DNA of 64,000 nucleotides. Source: Timema cristinae. Its lineage: Eukaryota; Arthropoda; Insecta; Phasmatodea; Timematidae. Below, piece by piece: positions 11,501 through 25,510 of the stretch. The stretch is taken from positions 1 through 64,000 of the forward strand of contig JBCFYV010000489.1 in NCBI GenBank assembly GCA_039000515.1. Reading direction: 5' to 3'. A model generated the notes under the pieces. That model did not search any database. It was not told where the DNA came from and saw nothing but the letters and a program-made list of their open reading frames with translations. The translations under genes and the position numbers were made by a program. Every line of letters starts with the position of its first letter. Within the stretch, counting starts at the first letter, position 1.

Positions 11501-14500
11501 TGAATGAAGATCTTCAACTTTTTGATGAAATTGTCATATTCAGTAAAGGGGAACATTATTCCTCTTCTTTATGGGCTTTGTAGCAAGCCAAAAAAACTCA
11601 TCTATCTGTAACTTTGGCACTTTTATCCATGCTTGTTCTTTCTCTTCAAAAATTTTTAATTATACTGTCAATTGATTAAAAAAATTCACAATTTTTTTTT
11701 GTTAATTTGTTGATAAGTCAAAAATGGGGCTTTTCTCTTCACCCTTTTATGCCATTCTCCATTTTAAAGATTTTATTGGTAAGTTTTCTTTTGAGTGGAA
11801 TTGGATAAATTTCACCCACTTTTGCTGGTCTACGATCTCAAACCCAACATCTTGCTATGTCAACGTTTATGTTTAAATTTGGGAAAGTCGTTTCGGGGAT
11901 AAAAATCTTTTAAATAAAAACTTCAGGAAAATATTTTTCCAAATTTCTTCATACAAGACTGTTTAAACTTCTATCAAGCATTCAATGTTGCAATCCCACA
12001 CCCCCAAAACCCCAAACTGTACAGTAAAGATCTTTGTCCCCGGGAATGTGCGAAAAAAGTCACTCACCCCCGAAAGGGTTTGCCTCGAAAATGGGATGCC
12101 ATGCATTATTTTTATTATTTATTAATCGTGTTATGTCGAAAACGCGAAAAGTGGTATCGTTTATAACGAGGGATCCTGTTTTTAACGTCCTTTGTGCATT
12201 TTTCTCTTTAAATTTTAGTCATGCCAAACATTAAAATTAAAAACACACAAAACAATTAAGAAAAATTAAATAAAAAACTACAAACTATTTTTTCCAAATT
12301 TTCAAGTTTGTTGAGCCCCCCGGGTTTAGCATCCAGCGGACAGGGATTTATTTTATTTTGCTCATTGTGGGGGAAGATAGTTTTTTTTCCGTTAAGCGTT
12401 GAAAAACTTCTTTCGCAGTAGCTGATGTACTGGTACCCACAAATCAAGTTTTCAAAACAGGGTGCCCAAGGGCAATTTTTTTTTTAAATGTTACCTTGGG
12501 TTAAACTTTGTATCTTGCCTCAACAAGATTTTAACTTATCTAAAAGTTTTTTCAAAAATTTATTTGGGGGAGCGGGGGGTTAAAAATGATAATTTTTTTC
12601 CTCATCAGTTTTTAGGCAGGAAAAATTTTACCTCCGATCCCCGTTCCTGCCCACGTGAAAGATCTTTACTCGAGAAATCACCCAAAGAGTAAAGGGGACG
12701 GAACTCGCACGGACTTTTTCTATTGTTTAAAAATGGAATATTTATCAAATTTTTGTTATGTGTGAAACGAAATAATATAACTAAAAACCAACAAAAATTT
12801 GCTTCTGCTTAAGTAAAGCTTTTTTACTCCGGTTTTAAATTTTATAATTTTTTTTTTAAAGTTTTTGGCCCTCTTTGATAATTGGGGACAATAAAAAGGA
12901 CCTATTGGGTTAAAAAAGGGACAGATAAGGAAAACAAATCCAAAACGTTAGGTTAAAGCTTTTGCGCTCCTTTTTGGGGCCCTTGTACTTCAAAATTGGG
13001 GGATCTTTTAGTTGCGGCCCCCGGGGATTTACTGCGCAATCAAGTAGCATTTTTAAACGCTCACATTAAACCAAAATCTATATAAGGGCAGATAGAAAAA
13101 TGAGCACCCCCCTTTTAACTATGGGCTATCACCGAGAATCTTCAGGTAACACCGACGGCCTCCCCTTCTTAACCTCCCCCCCTATCATAAGTATCTATTT
13201 GCCAAACAAATAAATTCCCTTGATTGCACATTACAAAGAAAACTTAAAACCAAGGTCTTTTTTTTTTACTCAAGGGACTACTGTCGGCTGAAATTAAAAT
13301 TGTTAAGGGAGCACTGAGGAAAATTGCAAAAGTTTAAAATACCAATTTATTTAAAAAGTATTTTGATTTTTTTTATATTGTTTTCACCAAAAGAGGAGGA
13401 GTTCTGCCCTGTAAAAAAAGTGTGGGTTTTAATTCCAAATTTTTATATGTTGATACTTATGCAAAATCTATAAAACAATACCAAAATTGTGCCCCATAAA
13501 AACTGATTTTTATTTGATAGGGAAGGCTGTTTACCTCCCGCGTGGCACAATGCAGGTGTATAAAGCTATTTGTTTTTAAAGTATTTAAAATCTTTAAATA
13601 TATATTTAAAAAATTTAAAACTGGTTTTTTCCCCGGTGAAAAATAAAAATTCCCACCCTAAAGTTTTTAAAGGGTTAAAACAAAAGTTGGATAGTTTTAA
13701 AATTCAAAGGTTTCTTTAAATTTCATAATTACGTAGTAAACCCTAAATTTAAACTATTTAATTTTGTGAGTTTTGGGGTTTTCGGCCGAATAATAATAAT
13801 AAAAATATATTGAGAAAACGGTGGTCGCTATGTCTCGTGGCCAGAGTTTGGGGAACCTGCCTTTTATTTTTCGACCACGAGTGGTTCTCTGTTAAAAATT
13901 AAATCATTTCAAAATTTTTAATAAATCATAATAGAGCCCATTTATCAAAAAGGTAGCAAGTTTATTTATTAATTATATGGATTAGCGTGTATATAAAATT
14001 GGCTATAGTCTGTCTAGCCCATTAAAGTATTAATGTCCCCTTTCATTTTTAAACCCAATTGTAGCCTACAAAAAATATTATTTTTATCTGAGATACAAGC
14101 TAAATAGGTTCTCAAATTTTTTCCTATTTACTATTAAACTACTTGTATTAATGAATAGTTTTTTAAATGGAACTAATGGTATAAATATATACATAAAACT
14201 TTAACGTTATTTTTCACACAAATTAAGTTTCGATATTTATTTGTTTCCTTTCGAATTTTAATTGTTTATAGCTATTTGCTCAAGATAAAGGGAGATCTCC
14301 CTGTAAACTCTGCAAAAAACAGTAAAAAATTGATGCCAACTGGTTCAGGACATGATTATTAATTTTTCATATTTATACAATAAAGGTAGTGATTTGGGAA
14401 AAAATATCAAGCCCCTTAAATATGTTCACCACAAGTGCTAGAAGCATTTATTGAAAAAAATTTTTTAAAAGGTCAACACAAGTAAGGTATTTATTGTACA

Positions 14501-17500
14501 AATGTTGGAAAAGCATTGGGAAAATAAGGATAAATACCCCCCCGGGGCTTAAAAAATGCAAAAAACACTACTATTTGCATAACCCCATTCCTTAAAGTTA
14601 AAATCCACAAAAAAATTTGCTGAGGACTGCAAAGGAAATCTTTAATTTTTAGGGAAACCCGATTAAAAAATGGGGAAAGTTACCCCAAAAATATCATCTC
14701 GTTGATTTGAATTTTGGAGAGTTGAGATTGTGATTTTAAGCTGTTTTTAAAACCCAAATTGGGAATTTAATAAATTAACGTGTTTTACAAAAATTACTAT
14801 GAATTAATTTGTCTCAAAAGTAAAGTTTTGTACGTGTTCCTTTTGTAATGTTGAAATAAGTAAGGCTTTATAATTTTTTTAATTTGAAAATTGTGATTGT
14901 TCAATCAAAACCAGCTTTTTGTTTAAAAGCTTTGGTTAACATTTTGGGCTTTTAAATAGTAGACTTAGATAGGAGGTATTTTTCAAAAAAAACCTTTAGT
15001 TTTTAAAAGTCTGAAAAAGCTAAAATATTTACCGGTACATAACTAAAACTATTCAAAAACTATAGGAACATAGTTGAAAAGTTAAAAAAAAGTAAGTTTA
15101 AATTGGGGAATTATTCTGATAAATCAAATCTTACAAAAGTACAATGTTTTTTAAACTACTTTTTGTTTTTTAAAATTGTGTTATTTTACTCCTTAGTGCC
15201 ATTGAGCCTTTATTTGAAAGTAGTTTTAAAAATTATAAGTGTGTTTACACTATTGAAACGTATAACATGTCTGTGCTTTATTTACATAAAAGACAATTTC
15301 TCTTTTATCGAACCTTAAAAAAGACAACATTTTCTAAAAAAACGAAGTCCAAATTTTGATAAATGTTAATCCCCGAAACAGAAATTTTTTTTTTTTTTTG
15401 CGTGCCGTCTCCCTGTGTGTCTATATCTAGGCCCTAGACCAAAACCATTTTATTGATCTGGCAAAAAGGGGTTATATAGTTTTAAAAGGTCCCCCCAGGT
15501 GTTTGTGAAAATTAATACTTTACCTAAATTAAAGGTAGTTTACAAGGAAAAAAAAGAGAGAAAAAAAAGCTATTCAAAATTGCTAAAAACGTGTTTATTA
15601 ATTTTTATATTGGGCTTTTATCATTATAAACAAAAAGGGGTGCTCTATTTTATCCCACTAACAAAATTTTTAAAGGTATTTTTACATAAGCGATATTCCC
15701 GTTTTTAATAGATCTTTGCAATATTTGAGACAAAAAAATAACTCATTATTGAAAGGGTTTTAACAAAATTAAAAAACCCGTGATTGAAATATATTTTTAT
15801 AAAACCCAATGGGCTCTAAAGCTTTTTTATTATTTAACTCCCCTTACACCAAAATTCCCCTACGAAAGGACGTAGATTTTTTGCCCCCCTCTCCCCTTTC
15901 CAAACTTAGTATTTGTTTTTATTTTTGGGTAAATTAATTATTTTAAACATAAGGATTGTTATGGAAATTATAAATATTTTTTGCAGTAAAATTGGTGTAA
16001 CCATCAAAGTAAATTACACTCTTATTTTTGTATATTTGTGTATTTTTTTTAGGCTATGTTTTAGTTTTTGTTCCCCAAAAACTTTGAAAAATTCCTTATT
16101 TTAAGATGGTTTCTGCACACACCCCAAAAAAACTACGAAAATCAACCCCCCCCCACACTACCCGATCATCCTTATGTAATTTATGACGGTCCCTACTTCC
16201 AACTATTGTAAAATATTTAAAAAAATCAAGGTCTGGGAAATTGGGGGTTGTTATTATGCTTTTTGTGAACAATAGTTTTTTAAAATATGAAAATTAACAA
16301 TACGTTTATTTCTTTTAACTCTTGGTGTTAGTGTTGTAATTTTTTCACCATCATGTTTTGAAAAAAATGTTTCTAATCAAATTTTTTGCAAATTTTTTGA
16401 GTTTTTAAGAAAGTGTTTCCATTTTTAAACAAAAGAGGGGGGAAAATATGTTAGTGACCATCCATTTATTTTTGGGGAAGGCCTATTATTGCCTTAATAA
16501 TAGGAAACTATTAAGGTGTGGTCCTAGCAAAAATGCACGGGGAAAAATGATATTTGAGACCAAAAAATTCAAAATAAACCCAAATAATGATGTATTTTTT
16601 AAAATTGATATTAAATTTTAAAATTAATTTTTATGCATATATTTTTAAAAATTGCCAAAAAAAAATTTTTTTTGAAAATTTTTGGGGTTTTAAAAAAAAA
16701 AACATCCCAATCTTAATTTTGTGGTAATTAACAAATTTAAAATTTTTTAATCACTAAATTTATTTCCCGGCCATAAATCGGTCATTTTTTAAAAACTTTG
16801 TTTTATTACAAATGAGGTGAAACCCCCACCAACCTATTAAAACCCAAGAGAGGGGGGGAGTTTCTCTGTAAAAAACCCAAATTCAGCATAGCAGTAACCC
16901 TATTGTTCGCTTGACGGGAAATAAAATAGCCTTAAAACCTGCCAGGGGACGTTATAATATTTCAGTTGTTTTTTATTGAGCCTTAAAAAAAACCCTTTGC
17001 AAGCTAAAAAAGGAACTTACTCAAAATTATTTCATAAATATATATACGGGAATATTATTTTTTCAATAGGGTTTTTTAACGATAATTTACTAAAAAAAGG
17101 TTTTAATTCAGCAACGTTTTAAAAAAACTAGCTTTCAAACTATAAAAATATATAACAGTTTGTTAAATTTTAATTCCCGACTTTGGGGAAATTAAAAACC
17201 GGGACCCTTGCATGAAAAACCACGTGTTATCGACCTAGCAAAAAGTCTCGGTTAAATTAGAGAAACGTACTACGTAAAATAATAAGCCACTTATAAATTT
17301 AAGAAATAATTAACGATAAAAGATAACTGTGGAAAATAATATTAAATCCCAAAATTTGGATTTAATTTGAATTTTAAGCAAGTTAGGGGCCCTTTATGGC
17401 CCCTTGACCACAAAAGTAAAAAAATTTTTTACATTTAGTTTTGTTTGAAAGTGAATTTTTTTAAAAAAGCACAATTATTTTTTATGCTTCTTTATTAATA

Positions 17501-19880
17501 AAATTTTTGGGCATTTAGGTACGTAGCCTTTCGCATTGTTGAAAAATTATATGCATCAAGTGACCAGGCTTGGCGCCCCTCCAAAAGGGGCCCGGAAGTT
17601 TTTTAGAGGGCTTTAAATATTTTGAAGAACCCCAAAAAGTTTACTTATTTCTGTAAAATAAAAATGAGTGCTGGTAGAGTTCAATAATATTCATTAATAA
17701 TAAATTTGTAATTACTGCAATACTTTAAATTTCTTGTTTTTTGTTTTTTCCCCTGTTGGGCAAAAGCATTCTTTATATTGCGAATGTCAAAGTATTTTTA
17801 ATAAAAAAAGTTTAAAAAAAAGTTTTTGGGCTGGGGGAATTTTAAATTTTTTAAAAATAAAGAACATCTAGCATTTAAGGATATATTTTACAAATATTAT
17901 ACTTATCTTGGCAAGGTCCCCGGACTTTTTGTCTGCCGGTCCCAACAAAATTTTATCCCGGAACTGGGTTTTTTCGGATAAAAGGGAAACGTAGACATCA
18001 CAAACCAATTACCTCAACTAAACCTGATTGTATCAGCGTGAATACAAACAAGTCCTTAAAGCAACCATTCCAAAAAAAAATGGTCATTTTCACCCAAGAA
18101 AATTATTAATTATTAAAATTTTAATGAATTAAAAATTAAAAATTTCAAAAATAGATTGAAAAAAAACTCCCTCCCCCTTTCCCAGAAAAATTTTGATCAT
18201 AACGCTTCTCATACCTTTTTTCATTTTTTAATTACTTAGTGTGCTAGTAATTTTAAATGGACAAAAACGTATTATTATTAATGAATAGGTTTATTTCAGC
18301 TTTATTCCCAAATATATTATTTTATTTTTACATCCCCAACGAAAGTACTGTTTTCTTGTTTAGGCCCTTTTATATATAATATTTTATATGTGGTTGAAAG
18401 GGTTTGAAAAAAAATTAATTTGGGGAAAAATAAATTGGAAAAAAATTAAAGGTTTTTTTTAAATTGTATATTTCCAGGATAAAGATCCTAAAAACACTAA
18501 TCAATGAAAATAAGAAACCAGGATACATTTTTAATTGCACAAAAGTTAAAAAAAGTAGCCAACGAATTTTGGGAAAAATTTTTATATGGTTTTTAAACTT
18601 TTTTTTTAAAAAATCACAAAAAAAACCCTTAGTGAATAAAAAGTTCATATTTTGTTATTTAAAAAAAATTTTTTTATTTTAATGGCTAAGATTTTTACTG
18701 TGCTATGTTGCGCAATAAATAAATGAAGATATTGTTTTGTATACTAAAGCTGGGATTTTTTTGTATATCACATAAAAAAATATGTATTAAATATGTAATA
18801 ATATTTAAGGAAAAAATGTATTAAATATGTGATTCATAAAAAATATTATTTAAAAAAAATATTTTTCCCCAAACCGCGACATTTAACCCTTTTTACACTC
18901 TGAAATGACACACATTGAGGATTACTTTTAACTTTGGTGTGAAAATTTTTAAATTTTTTCTGTGGTCATTGATTGCCCCTTTCCCACAGAAAAATTTTTT
19001 GTAGGTGTTTTAAAAGTCTTTTCCCCTCAAGTACGTCCCAGGGATTTAAGGAAAAATTTTCGGGGAAATGTTCTCAAGGGTACTCACCCATGAATATACT
19101 TTTTTTTTTTAAGCACTGCCTGAAAATTAGTAGAAACACTTTTACCATTTTTGTCTTTAAAAAGCATTTAGATTTGAAATTGTGCTTAATTATATATATT
19201 ATATATTATATATATTTTGTAGTGAAATCAAAGTTTCCCCAAACCCTTTTAAACTCTTGGAAGCCCTCCAAAATTGCTCCTTGTGTATGCAGTTGAACAT
19301 GCCACTTTTGGTTCAATGAAGATTGTGAGATTCACATTTAGATATACACATCGGGGGAAAATATCTACACTACTTCACTACTCCAAATTGTTCATAGTAG
19401 AATTTGGCTGTTTTATACAAGTTCCCCATCTTGTTAAAAAAATTGCAGGGGCAACGGCACATCAACAAAACTAGTAATTTTGACTAGATGTGGGACTTTC
19501 CACAAATACCTAAATTTTTTCGTCACATAAAAAAAATCTATTCATTTGTAAAAATGGACTCAATGTTTCCACAGAAAGATTGGGCCATGGGCCAAACTTG
19601 AAATGTTTCATATAGGGTATAACAAATTAAAACACTTGCAATTTTATTTATACGCCGTGGCATCTGAAAAAACACCATACTTCTCTACGTGATTTCCCTG
19701 GCCAAAAAATTTCAATTTATCATTTAGAAACTTTCAAATGATACGAAACTTCCAGCATTTCAGTAAATCAAATATGAAAAAAAGAGTTGATTCAAAATAA
19801 AAAAAATATACAACCAAAGAATATTGAAACTTTTATGTTTAACAAATATAGTTTATTCTTCACAACGGAAAACATTCTAA

Positions 19881-19935
19881 GGGTTAACGCCTGATGATGG
19901 CGTCATTTGTACGCCGAAAATGTCGCAGCAACTTT
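19881..19935 (+). ncRNA. hammerhead-ribozyme-like core, copy 3 (best preserved)
   Basis: On the plus strand CTGATGA is followed by a hairpin with perfect GGCGT/ACGCC arms (loop CATTTGT) and then GAAA, followed by ATGTCG. This is an exact hammerhead core order: CUGAUGA, stem II, GAAA. Stems I and III are not obvious, so this may be a minimal type found in Penelope-like elements, or a decayed relative. It is opposite in strand to the pair at 7.6-8.0 kb and resembles them in the bases after GAAA. Confidence 0.45.
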
Positions 19936-22900
19936 AAGCTGATTTACCAGCTTGAGAAAAAGGGAAAAAGGGCCTCAAAATTCAGATAAAAAATTTAAAA
20001 TTAAAAAAATAACTTTAAATTTTCAATTATCTTCAATTTACAATCACAACCATAAATTATCAATTTATATTTCTTACTATTTATTGACTTAAACTATTTT
20101 TTTTAATTTATCATTTTAAAAATTTTTTTGTTTTAATTTATCATTTTAAAATGTTATTGTTATATGTATTTTATGTAAGATAGTCTTATTTTATAATGTC
20201 ATAACATTTTTATTTTATCTTCAATCTAGTATATATGTATATAAATCTTTTCCCTACTTAAATGTCCAAAATATATTTGTTAAACATCAAAGTTTAATAT
20301 TCATTGGTTGTATATTAATTTTTTTATTTTAATTCAACTCTTTTATTGATAATTGTTTTCCCTTTCTAATTCACCAGTTTTTCATGAAATCAATGGTTTG
20401 GAAAAACCCAGTATCTATCTTACTACCACAAGGTTCACAACAAAAAATTTCCCTCAAAGTCCTCATTTATCCACAGGACCCATAGATGGCATCTCCTTGT
20501 AATTTATTTTTTCCCAATGTTTCTTCATAATTATATGAAAAATTCTTTCCGGTATTGTTGATCAGGAAATTTTTCGCTTTCATTATGTCACAAGAAAGGT
20601 GCAAATTTAGGCCACTTGGAATTTTTAAACATGGGTGTTTACAGGAACATTGCATACACAAGTCCTTTCATAATTAGTTTATTTAACTGGAAGGAAAGGG
20701 CCCCGCATCTTTTTTTCAAAAAGGGTTCTTTAAAAAAAGTAGATTTTTCTTTCATACGAAGTGTGCGCCGCAAAATTTTGTCCAATTGTGATTTTACGGA
20801 ACATCCCAATTTTTTTGTTACTTAACTTTACCGTTCGTTTTGAAAGGGTCGTTGATCCCAGCACATTACTTTTTTTTACAGCTGCAAGACTCGGGTTTGG
20901 GGTCATGGTGAAAAAAATAAAAAATTGATGGGAGCTTTTCTTTTAGACTTTCCTTTCAACCGGGCATGTGAAACAAAAACACTTGGAGATATTAAAAATA
21001 AGAATGTAAGCCGTTGGCATTGTGTTGGAGGGGGGGAGGGTTCCGTTGAAATTCCTTATCTTTTACAAAATTCTTTAAAAAAAAAAGCATCAAAAGGTTT
21101 ATTTGTGAAAAAGTAGCATGTATAATGGAAAAACACTTGACTCCCGGGGTTTGGGTTCTACCCCTTTTAATAGTTCATTGAAAAATTCCTTTCAGTGATT
21201 TTCAAACCAAAACCCAAATCAAAAACCCTGTTTAAATTTTTAATTTCAATAGTATAAAAGTATATTAAAACTCAAAAAATAGGTAGCTTTTTTTAAAAAC
21301 ACTTTAAAAAGTATAACACGTCAAAAAAGTAAAAAATATATAAATGATAATCAACTAAAATTTGATTTTCATTTTTTTATTATTTAACCCTAAATGGGAA
21401 TTTGAGATTTTTTTTTCTAAGCATCTAAACGGGAAGGAAAAGAATATTTATTTAATTGAAATCCCCCGCTCTAAAATAACTTCCAGAGTTTTGTAACTTT
21501 TTCTTTTCCTAAATAGAACTATTAACAAAGTTTTGATTGTAAAGGCTACTATATATTTCTATATAATTGTGTTTTTTCGTGATCTGTAATTTTTTTAAAA
21601 GACAAAAAGGTTGTCAAAAGGGCAACTAGAGGTGCCTCTCCAAAAATTTGGGTTAGCATTTCGCTTCTATAAAACTATGTTAAAAAATGTTATTTTACCA
21701 ATAGGGGAAAAAAAATTTAAATCAAGTCCAAAGATTTCAATAAAACTTTTACATTTGTTTAGAAGTGTTAAAGTCAAAATTAAAAAAAAATTTTTCCTTT
21801 TGGGAGTTTGGGGTGGAGGGGGAGCTTACCCCCTAAAAAATCTCTTTCGCACCAAAAGCCCCCCCACTAAAAAATTAATCCTCATACGGCTTTGTCACCC
21901 GTTTTGAGAGTAGCTCCCGGATTTTACTAACTTTTATCAAATGGGAATAGCCTAAGAATAGAGGCTACCCTTTATTTTTAGCATTTTCTACACCTGGAAT
22001 AATTGGTTTTCCCAAAATTTTGAAGGGTACCACCCAAAAATTTTCCGTATTTTGGGAGTACCACCCGGGATGCGAAAATTTTAATATTTTGTTCATTTTT
22101 AATGGCCCAGGAATATAATGACACAAAACCCTTTAAGTTAACAGTTTTTTTTATAAATTTTTTAACATTTATTTAAAAATACGGGCAATAGGGTACACTT
22201 TCAAAAAAAATATAAAAACTATCATATTTACCCCCCCAAAAATGTTTAAAAACAAATTTTTCCTTTTGGGGTTTGACTTTGTCCTAAAATATTTATGGTA
22301 TTTATGAGAAAAATTTATTTTTACAACTTGAAATTTTCTTGTTTTGTTTTTGCTTCTCACGGCGTACTTTTCCTGGAATAATTTTTAGTACCACCGGGGT
22401 ACACATATCATGGTTTGGGAACCGGTGCTTTACTAATTGAGCCGAAAACTTGGCGCGTCCCCTTACTAAGAAAATTTTTTAATTCCCATTTGGGGGGGAA
22501 TAATATTTTCATATTTTAATTAATTTCAGCCCCGACGTCTGTCCCAGGATTACGCTGTTTGTGGTCGTTTGGTTATTAGTCCTTTTCCCAAAATAGGGAT
22601 TCGAAAGGGCAGATACAAATTATTAAAATATAATTTTAAAAAAAGTTTTTAAGTCATATGTAATAAAGCCAATTTTCAGAGGTTTTGAATTTTTAAAAAA
22701 ATTTTAAAACTGTTTGGTACAACCGATTTTAATTTTTTGAAACTAGCAACCACCAAATGGCCTACACCTTCACCCACAGTGGGCGACGAGCTGTTTTCCA
22801 ACAAAATGTAGTCCCCTCCGTCCTTTTTATAACACGTAAAAGGGCCCCGGCCCGATTGGGTACGAAAGAGAATGATATTTACCATTCACCCCCCCCTGTG

Positions 22901-24559
22901 GGAAAGATGAACTACTTTTAAAAAAATCAGGGGATTGAAAAAATGATTTTTATCGGTAGAGCCATGGCAAAAAAGGGTTACGTGATTTCCAAAATCGCTT
23001 TGGGTCACCGCCATGGTTCGTTCTCCCACCTTGATTCTATTGCAAAAAACCCACTATAATTGTGATGTCGTGTTGCTAAAATGACTATTTGATTTCAACG
23101 ATTGAAAGGAAAATTGTCCTGGACCTATCCCTGCCAGGAAAAAACATTTATATATTATATCTTCCAGAATCGAACTATGGCGTTTATTTTTTGTACTTGA
23201 TTTAATTTTAATCTTTGTTCAGCCGTTAGATGTTTTAATTTTTCTATTAACGAAATTTTGATTTTTTTTGACGTTTAAATTTGAAATGAGGGTCTTTTTT
23301 GTCTGTCGCCACTTTGGCCTAGGCTTTTCGAGATTAAACTTTGTAGCCACAATTTTTAATTTATTTAAGTTGAACATTAAAAATTAATTGTTTTAAATTT
23401 TGGATAGGAGTAATTATTTTGTTAAAAACAAGGGAGGTTTCTTATTTTTTTTGCATTTTGAAATTAGTTTGATGTAACGTAATATTTTGATCATTTTGTT
23501 AATTATGAAATTAATTAACTTTTAATTTTTTTAATCTTTTTCTAAGTTTGTTCTAATTGAAATTTTTTATTATTTTTTACTAGAGGGTTTTTGTTTTAAT
23601 TTCCTAATTTGTTCAGGTCTGATAGTCCCAGGGGAGTTTGTAAAGTTGAAGCCAAACTTCAGAAATTTTAAAGTTTTTTATAGAAAATTTTAAAATTAAA
23701 GTTAACGTTTTTTAAATCTTTTTTTTGGTATGAAAAAGCACTTTGTAACATTTTGAAGGTGCCATTTGGGGGCCCCTTTTTTAGCCTTTTCTATTTTCCT
23801 GAGGGATATTAATATTTTTTTTTTATTGTGCTAAATTTAACGTTTTCGGGGGTTTTTCTGTCTTTCAAGACTGAACATTTGAATTTGGATTATTCAAAAT
23901 TTAAACTCTCTCTTAAAAATTTCGCGAAATTTAAAGATATGAAGTTATCATCAATTTGTTTGGTTTTTCAACTATCTCAGTTTGATTTAAAGAGACCAAA
24001 GTTTTCTGCCTAATGTTTTTTTTTGAATAAACCGTTTAATTGTTGCTTTAAAAAATTTTTCTAAAAATTTCCCCGTCACTTGTTCCATAGCTTATCCCGT
24101 CCCTTTTATCTTGGTCCCTTTTGGCCATAAATAAAAGGTAACAGGTGGGGTTGTAACTATTAGCATAATTTGAAAATTAAAAGGTTTAAATTTTTAAGTT
24201 TTTGAAAATATTGTTACGTTTAGTTTAAAAACCCTGATATATTATTTTTTAAAAAATGTTTTGTTTATAAGCTAAAAAAACTATAAAAAAATTTTGAATA
24301 TTTTAAAAAAATTTCCATTTTAATACCCAAATATGGTTTTTGGGGTTAATTATTTTCAAAAAAATGAGTTTTGATGTTCTTTTTATCAAATGTAACACAA
24401 TAAAAACAAAAATTAAGTTTGTTTTCATTTCACCCCTTAATTTTAGGTAAAAATTTTTAAAAGCGTTTGTTACCCCATAAAAATCACATTCTTACAAATA
24501 CAGCAAGGGGAAGATATTTCAAATACCGTAATATTTTAGTATCGCATCTAATTTTCACA

Positions 24560-25510
24560 TTCTTTTCTCTTCAGACTCTCTCCCCCTCTCTCTCTCACCA
24601 AAACACTTACACACACACTAAAAACACTTTTTCTGTATAATCTTTTCTAATTTTCTATCTACACTTTTTTTTCTCCTCCCCAAATCTCTACCCTCACTAC
24701 ATTTCCCCCTATTTCACACATTTTTTCTCAATTTTTTTTTATATCACTTTCTTTAAGCTTCTCTTTTTCAAACGTTTCCATCTCTAAAAAAACTCTCTTT
24801 CAAAACACGCTCTTCCCCTTTTATTATATTTCACCCCGCTTACTACCCGTTAGGTTATACGCACAAAAGCTTTCTCTGCCAAATCCCCTATGTTTAAACT
24901 CTATCTCTATTCAATTCATTTCTCAAAATCTCTAACTTAACTTTATCTTTCCACCTCAATCTCTCTCTCTAAAACTAAACTCTTTTTTCTCTCAAACTCG
25001 CTCTCAAAATTTTTCTTTCTAACTCTTTCCTCAAAAACTCTTCACTCTTCAAATTTTTTCTCTTTTAAACTAATCTTTCCCTGTCTAACTTTCTCTCTCA
25101 AACTCCTTTTAATCCCTCACATTTTCCCCCTCTTTTACACAATATCTCTCCCAAAAATTTTTCACGCTTTCTTTCTCCTCCTCTCTTCTTTTACACACCA
25201 CACACACACAAACATACACACACCTCTATCACGCTTCTCCCTAACAAATTTTTTCTCTCTTTTATTTCTCCCCTCCACACACTCTATCCCTTCCTCACTA
25301 CACTCTTTTTCTTTTTCCCGGGGTTTAATCTTAACACATACACTACCATACACTCGCCACAACTACCGATCTCTTAAATTGCTCATTTTGTCTTTTACGC
25401 TCACTTTTTCTACCTCATTTCTGAACTCACTTTCTCACACTCTCCACACTTTAACAATCCACAATTCAAACACACCAAAAATTTCAAAAATACATTTTAT
25501 CCTCTCTCTT
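24560..25510. repeat. pyrimidine-rich low-complexity tract
   Basis: Nearly 1 kb of C/T-rich sequence built from TCTC, CACA and TTTC runs on the plus strand. It looks like a decayed (TC)n/(CA)n microsatellite. Open frames inside, such as an Arg/Lys/Glu-rich one on the minus strand at 25162-25362, are by-products of the composition. Confidence 0.85.

Noticed and set aside
22676..22885. 69-codon minus-strand frame with slightly protein-like text
   Set aside because: No family motif, no neighbours, and located in the distorted block.
25162..25362. Arg/Lys/Glu-rich open frame on the minus strand
   Set aside because: It is the complement of the pyrimidine-rich tract; composition alone explains it.
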